A stretch of DNA of 9,928 nucleotides. Source: CAZWVM01 sp964637705 (lineage in GTDB: Bacteria > UBA8481). The DNA lies in NCBI GenBank assembly GCA_964637705.1, contig CAZWVM010000130.1, forward strand, positions 1-9,928, written 5' to 3'. A program made the position numbers and the translations under genes. The notes beneath the pieces are model-generated. The model was given only the letters and a program-made list of their open reading frames with translations, was not told the DNA's origin and made no database searches. Numbering within the stretch: the first letter of the stretch is position 1; every line of letters starts with the position of its first letter. Below are positions 6,790 to 9,928 of this stretch, in pieces.

Positions 6790-6818
6790 TGGACACGCTC
6801 CGGCCGTTGCTCCAAGAT
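6790..6818 (+). promoter_or_regulatory. possible promoter for the membrane-protein gene
   Basis: TGGACA (5 of 6 consensus) at 6790-6795, a 17-bp spacer, then CAAGAT (3 of 6, keeping A2 and T6) at 6813-6818. The -10 ends 8 nt before the ATG at 6827, again a leaderless-like geometry. The weak -10 makes this tentative. Confidence 0.3.
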
Positions 6819-6826
6819 GTGCGTCC

Positions 6827-8497
6827 ATGGAAATCGCGGCGATCGATAGCGGCTCGGCGCGGGAACGATGGCGCCCCTGGGCCGAAGGATTCCTCTTCTC
6901 GCTCCTCGTTGCCGCCGCCGCCCATCTTCTCTATTCGCACCTCGGTTTCAATCCCACGGACGAAGGCTACATGCTCTCGGGCAGCCGACGGTTGCTCGAG
7001 GGGCAGGTGCCGCACCGGGATTACATCTCGCTTCGCCCGGTCGGCACGCACATCCTCCACGCCCATCTTCTCCTCTGGGCCGGGGATCGGCTCGTCTGGT
7101 GGTCCCGCTTCTTCCCCTGGCTGGAGTTGGCGGCCTCGGCGTGGCTCTGGACGATCGTCGTCGCGCGCCCCTTCGAGGCCTTCCGCGGAGCCGTCGCGCG
7201 CGCATCAATGGCCTTCATCGCCTTCGCCGCCTCCGCCCACACCTTCCCGATGATGCCCTGGAACACGATCGACGGCCTCTTCCTCATCTCTCTCGCCGTC
7301 GCCCTGCGCCGCCTCGGCCCCGAGCGTTTCCACGGGCTCTCCTGGTTTCTGCTCGGCCTTGCGCCGCTCACGCGCCAGAGCTTCTTCTTTCCGCTCCCGT
7401 TCATCCTCGCCGCGTTCGGTGACGCGCGACGGCCGCGCTCGTGGGCCTGGGCGTTCGCGCCCTCCGCGCTCTACGCGCTCGGGATCCTGGCCGCCGGCGC
7501 CTGGCCCGAGGCGATCGCGCAGGCGCGCCAGAAGGGCGACTTCATCGGCGCGGTCTTCCTGCCCTTTCTCAGTTCCTACGGCGGCTGCGTCGAGCCGGGC
7601 CTGGCGGTCGGCGGCGCGATCGCGGGCCTTTCGTGGCTCGCGCGCGGACGCCCCGCCTTCCTGCGCGCCGCCTGGCTGCTCCAGGCCGGAGCGCTCTGCG
7701 TCTCGATCATCACTCTCCCCGCCTTCTACGCCGGCTCGATGCACGGCTGGTTCAGCCTGGCGGTCTTCGCCGTGGCCGCGCCCGTTCTCGTGCGCCGGTC
7801 GCCGGAGCAGGCGCGCGTCGCCGCGCTCGTCGCGCTCAACGCCTGGGGCGCTTCGCTCTCGGCGGGGTGGCCCACGCCGGCCCTGGCCTCCGGCCCGGTC
7901 CTCCTCGTCCTCGGCGCCTGGACCCTCGACGGCCCGGACGGCTTCGCGGCGGAGGCCGCGAGGTCTCGCCTGCGCACGATCGTCCTCCCACTCGCCCTGG
8001 CCGTCCTCGCCGCCGTTCAATTCCACGCAGGGCGCCTGCACCACATCTACCGCGACGGGGACGCCTCGGAACTGACCCATGACCTCGGGGCGGTCCTGCG
8101 CGGCGCCCACGGCATCCGCACGAACGCGCTCACCTACACCTACATGAAGAGCCTCGACGAGGCCGTGCGGTGGGCGGAAGAGCGATCCGCGGGCCGCTCC
8201 ATCGTGATGATGCCCGACGCTCCCCAGTTCTGGGTCTCCTATCCCGGGACCAATCCCCTGAGCTGCGACTGGCCCGCGAACGACGAGCTGCTCATGCCCC
8301 ACAACCGGGAGCGTCTCCTCGGCGAGATCCGGGCCCGGCGCGGCCGTTCGCTCTTCGTCGTGGCCCGCACGCGGAGCGACCTCTTCGAGTTGAACCAGGT
8401 CTACGCCCTCACCGACGAGGAATGCGCGACCTGCGCCGAGGTGCGCCGGAACGGGACGCTCATCCACCGGAACGACTTCTTCGACGTCTACGAGTGA
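6827..8497 (+). CDS. polytopic membrane protein, GT-C / family 39-like glycosyltransferase
   Basis: This 556-residue protein has a first membrane helix at about 21-37, then FNPTDEGYMLSG at 41-52. The acidic Asp45-Glu46 just after the first helix is the typical GT-C position for the catalytic/metal acidic motif in the first extracytoplasmic loop. HRDYISLRPVGTH (63-75) resembles the same loop of PMT/ArnT-like proteins. Roughly ten hydrophobic segments follow up to about residue 400, then a soluble tail of about 150 residues with SIVMMPDAPQFW and DEECATC. Such proteins transfer sugars from polyprenyl-phosphate donors on the outer face of the cytoplasmic membrane. I chose the ATG at 6827 because an in-frame extension to 6623 lies inside the palindromic element and encodes an Arg-rich improbable leader. 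No clear Shine-Dalgarno sequence is visible. The gene stands alone between two mobile elements. Exact family and sugar are unknown. Confidence 0.72.
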   Translation: MEIAAIDSGSARERWRPWAEGFLFSLLVAAAAHLLYSHLGFNPTDEGYMLSGSRRLLEGQVPHRDYISLRPVGTHILHAHLLLWAGDRLVWWSRFFPWLELAASAWLWTIVVARPFEAFRGAVARASMAFIAFAASAHTFPMMPWNTIDGLFLISLAVALRRLGPERFHGLSWFLLGLAPLTRQSFFFPLPFILAAFGDARRPRSWAWAFAPSALYALGILAAGAWPEAIAQARQKGDFIGAVFLPFLSSYGGCVEPGLAVGGAIAGLSWLARGRPAFLRAAWLLQAGALCVSIITLPAFYAGSMHGWFSLAVFAVAAPVLVRRSPEQARVAALVALNAWGASLSAGWPTPALASGPVLLVLGAWTLDGPDGFAAEAARSRLRTIVLPLALAVLAAVQFHAGRLHHIYRDGDASELTHDLGAVLRGAHGIRTNALTYTYMKSLDEAVRWAEERSAGRSIVMMPDAPQFWVSYPGTNPLSCDWPANDELLMPHNRERLLGEIRARRGRSLFVVARTRSDLFELNQVYALTDEECATCAEVRRNGTLIHRNDFFDVYE

Positions 8498-8501
8498 ACC
8501 G

Positions 8502-8511
8502 CGTCTCGGGG
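8502..8511. repeat. left direct repeat of element 2 (putative target-site duplication)
   Basis: CGTCTCGGGG directly precedes the element and recurs exactly at 8682-8691 directly after it. The length equals the repeat around copy 1, and the sequence is unrelated, as expected for target duplications. Confidence 0.72.
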
Positions 8512-8681
8512 GTGTGTTCGCGTTTCGTAGGTAACGACATGCTGTGCCTCGCTCATTCTCATCGCGCTTCCTGCGCGATTCCGAGGCCTCGCCCTGTCCG
8601 CCAGACTTCCGTGTCGCGGACAGGGCTCGGAATCCGCTCGGCATCAGCCTGTCGTTACCTACGAACCACGAACGCACACTC
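8512..8681 (+). mobile_element. palindromic MITE-like element, copy 2
   Basis: A 170-bp non-coding palindrome follows the membrane-protein gene by 14 bp. The arms 8512-8539 and 8650-8679 are inverted copies sharing an uninterrupted 16-bp block that ends in GGTAACGACA, with a 2-nt length difference near the outer ends. The stem continues inward as GCTGTGCC against GGCATCAGC with one bulge. Internal hairpins lie at 8561-8579 (ATCGCGC, loop TTCCT) and 8591-8626 (11-bp GC-rich stem, 14-nt loop). An outer 8-bp pairing, ATTCCGAG (8578-8585) with CTCGGAAT (8626-8633), encloses the second hairpin. CGCTCATTCTC at 8550-8560 is identical to the same position of copy 1 on its minus strand. Bordering 10-bp repeats support insertion by transposition. 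It may also terminate transcription from either side. Confidence 0.8.
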
Positions 8682-8691
8682 CGTCTCGGGG
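8682..8691. repeat. right direct repeat of element 2
   Basis: Second copy of CGTCTCGGGG, partner of 8502-8511; two bases (TC) separate it from the last paired base of the right arm. Confidence 0.72.
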
Positions 8692-8696
8692 ATGAT

Positions 8697-8725
8697 TTGA
8701 CTTCACGGGCACCGGAGTGGATGAT
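8697..8725 (+). promoter_or_regulatory. possible promoter for the radical SAM gene
   Basis: TTGACT (5 of 6) at 8697-8702 and GATGAT (4 of 6) at 8720-8725 with a 17-bp spacer, just outside the right direct repeat of element 2. A transcript would have a leader of roughly 35-40 nt before the ATG at 8770; no Shine-Dalgarno sequence is evident in it. Confidence 0.35.
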
Positions 8726-8769
8726 TAACCCTCGGCCCGCGACGCACCCAGGCTCGGCCGCTTGACGAC

Positions 8770-9928
8770 ATGAACGTGCTCTTGATCTATCCGCCGTACA
8801 TCCACTCGACCGAGCAGGATACGCGTTCGCCGGCCATGTCTCTCGCCTACATCGGCGCCGTTCTCGAGTCCCGAGGCCATACCGTCACGGTCTACGACGC
8901 GTCGCTCGGCCCCATCACTCCCTCGGGCCGCGTCTTCCGCTACGGCGACGACCTCGCGGAGATCCGGCGGCGCCTCGAGGCCGTCCCCTTCGACCTCGTC
9001 GGGATCTCCTGCACCTTCGCCGCGCGCTGGCGCTTCGCGAAGGAGGTCGCGGCGATCGCGAAGGAACTCCGGCCCCGCGCGCCCGTCGCGCTCGGGGGGC
9101 TCTTCGCGACCTACCGGGCCGAGTATTGCCTCTCGACCTGCCCCTCCGTCGATTTCGTCATGCTCGGGGAGGCCGAGACGGAGTTCGCGAATGTCGCCGA
9201 CCGGCTCGCGGCCGGCGAACAGCACGGCACCGTCCTGCCGGAGGTCGACGGCGCGGCGTGGCGCGGTCCGGACGGCGCCTACCTCTGCCGTCCGAAGACC
9301 TCCTACAACGAACGTCTCGACGATCTCCCCTTCCCCGCCTGGCACCTCTTCGACCTCGGCCGCTACTTCGCGGTGCAGAAGAACATCTTCGAACTGCGGC
9401 CGCCCTGCCTCCCCGTCCTCTCGTCCCGGAGCTGTCCCTACCGCTGCCGTTTCTGCGACATGCACATCTCGCACGGCACGAAGTGGCGCGAGCGATCGGC
9501 GGCGAGCGTGGTCGCGGAGATGGAACACCTGATCGGTCGCTTCGGTGTCCGGCGCTTCTACTTCGCCGACGACAACTTCGCCCACAAGCCGGCTCGCGCG
9601 AAGGAGATCTGCCGCGCGGTGATCGATCGGCGGCTCGACATCCGCTTCAACTGCTTCGCCGGCCTCTCGATCCGCACCGTCGACCGCGAGCTGGCGTTCC
9701 TCATGAAGGAGGCCGGCTGCACGAGCGCCTGCCTGGCGGTGGAATCCGGGAGCGAGCGGGTCCGCAACGAGATCTACGGGAAGCAGCTGGAGGAGGAGCG
9801 GATCCACGAGGCCTTTCGCAACTTCCGTGAGGCCGGGATCCCGACGATCGCCTACTTCATCGTGGGCGGGCCGGGCGAGACGCGCGCCGACTTCGAGGAG
9901 ACGAAGCGCCTCGTCGCGCGCCTCCCGA
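8770..9928 (+). CDS. B12-binding-domain radical SAM protein (3' end cut by window edge)
   Basis: The frame is open from the ATG at 8770 to the window end, 386 codons. The N-terminus MNVLLIYPPY, then SLAYIGAVLESRGHTVTVYDA (24-44) and VALGGLFATYRAEY (106-119), is the Rossmann-like cobalamin-binding domain common in this family. The radical SAM core begins with SRSCPYRCRFCDMH, giving the CxxxCxxC [4Fe-4S] ligands C222, C226 and C229; FADDNF, ACLAVESGSE and IVGGPGET follow as the usual later motifs. I do not see the DxHxxG cobalamin His ligand, a motif many members of this family also lack. Members include methyltransferases, hopanoid and lipid modifiers and cyclases, so the reaction cannot be named. 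An in-frame stop upstream leaves no better start. It may begin a new transcription unit after element 2. Confidence 0.88.
   Translation, partial: MNVLLIYPPYIHSTEQDTRSPAMSLAYIGAVLESRGHTVTVYDASLGPITPSGRVFRYGDDLAEIRRRLEAVPFDLVGISCTFAARWRFAKEVAAIAKELRPRAPVALGGLFATYRAEYCLSTCPSVDFVMLGEAETEFANVADRLAAGEQHGTVLPEVDGAAWRGPDGAYLCRPKTSYNERLDDLPFPAWHLFDLGRYFAVQKNIFELRPPCLPVLSSRSCPYRCRFCDMHISHGTKWRERSAASVVAEMEHLIGRFGVRRFYFADDNFAHKPARAKEICRAVIDRRLDIRFNCFAGLSIRTVDRELAFLMKEAGCTSACLAVESGSERVRNEIYGKQLEEERIHEAFRNFREAGIPTIAYFIVGGPGETRADFEETKRLVARLP

Noticed and set aside
6623..6826. N-terminal extension of the membrane protein to an ATG at 6623
   Set aside because: The extra 68 residues are encoded by the palindromic element and are Arg/Pro-rich; the hydrophobic first helix follows naturally from the ATG at 6827.
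7205..8677. Long minus-strand open frame across the membrane-protein gene and element 2
   Set aside because: Composition is charged and low-complexity, there are no domains, and it runs through the palindrome; it is a shadow frame.
8725..9807. 360-codon minus-strand open frame opposite the radical SAM gene
   Set aside because: The plus strand carries intact CxxxCxxC and cobalamin-domain motifs, while the minus frame has none.

Overview
The window is a GC-rich, gene-dense stretch of a bacterial chromosome with many GTG starts and stop/start overlaps. Heptose-nucleotide genes, a ColD-like sugar dehydratase, a GT-C type membrane protein and a ClsB/YbhP pair suggest a Gram-negative (diderm) organism that makes unusual surface polysaccharides. 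The phylum cannot be fixed from sequence alone; a GC-rich group such as Acidobacteriota or Myxococcota is only a guess.

Layout. (1) Positions 1-4498, minus strand: one tightly packed sugar-nucleotide operon. Read from its promoter near 4530 it encodes a PLP-fold 3-dehydratase with the ColD-type His in place of Lys, an SDR sugar-nucleotide epimerase/reductase, an HddC-type heptose-1-phosphate guanylyltransferase, a GmhB-type heptose-bisphosphate phosphatase, and a DHH-family phosphoesterase that runs off the left edge. Together they suggest a GDP-heptose being converted to a 3-deoxy (probably 3,6-dideoxy) heptose. (2) Positions 4499-4580: a compact divergent promoter region. Both flanking genes have a -10 hexamer ending exactly 6 nt before the ATG, which predicts leaderless mRNAs. 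(3) Positions 4581-6526, plus strand: a cardiolipin-synthase-like phospholipase D protein (ClsB-like) and a YbhP-like EEP-family protein, overlapping by GTGA. (4) Positions 6827-8497: a polytopic GT-C-like membrane protein. (5) Position 8770 to the right edge: a B12-binding-domain radical SAM protein, truncated by the window end.

The most unusual content is non-coding. The two intergenic regions around the membrane-protein gene each hold a 170-180 bp palindromic element (6595-6772 and 8512-8681). Each is bordered by a 10-bp direct repeat, as expected for target-site duplication. The two elements share related termini and short conserved single-stranded stretches, and are in opposite orientation. 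Their internal hairpins are in the same places but have different stem sequences, each still perfectly paired. This suggests a small mobile element whose fold, as RNA or single-stranded DNA, is under selection. An extra copy of one arm lies at 6546-6581.
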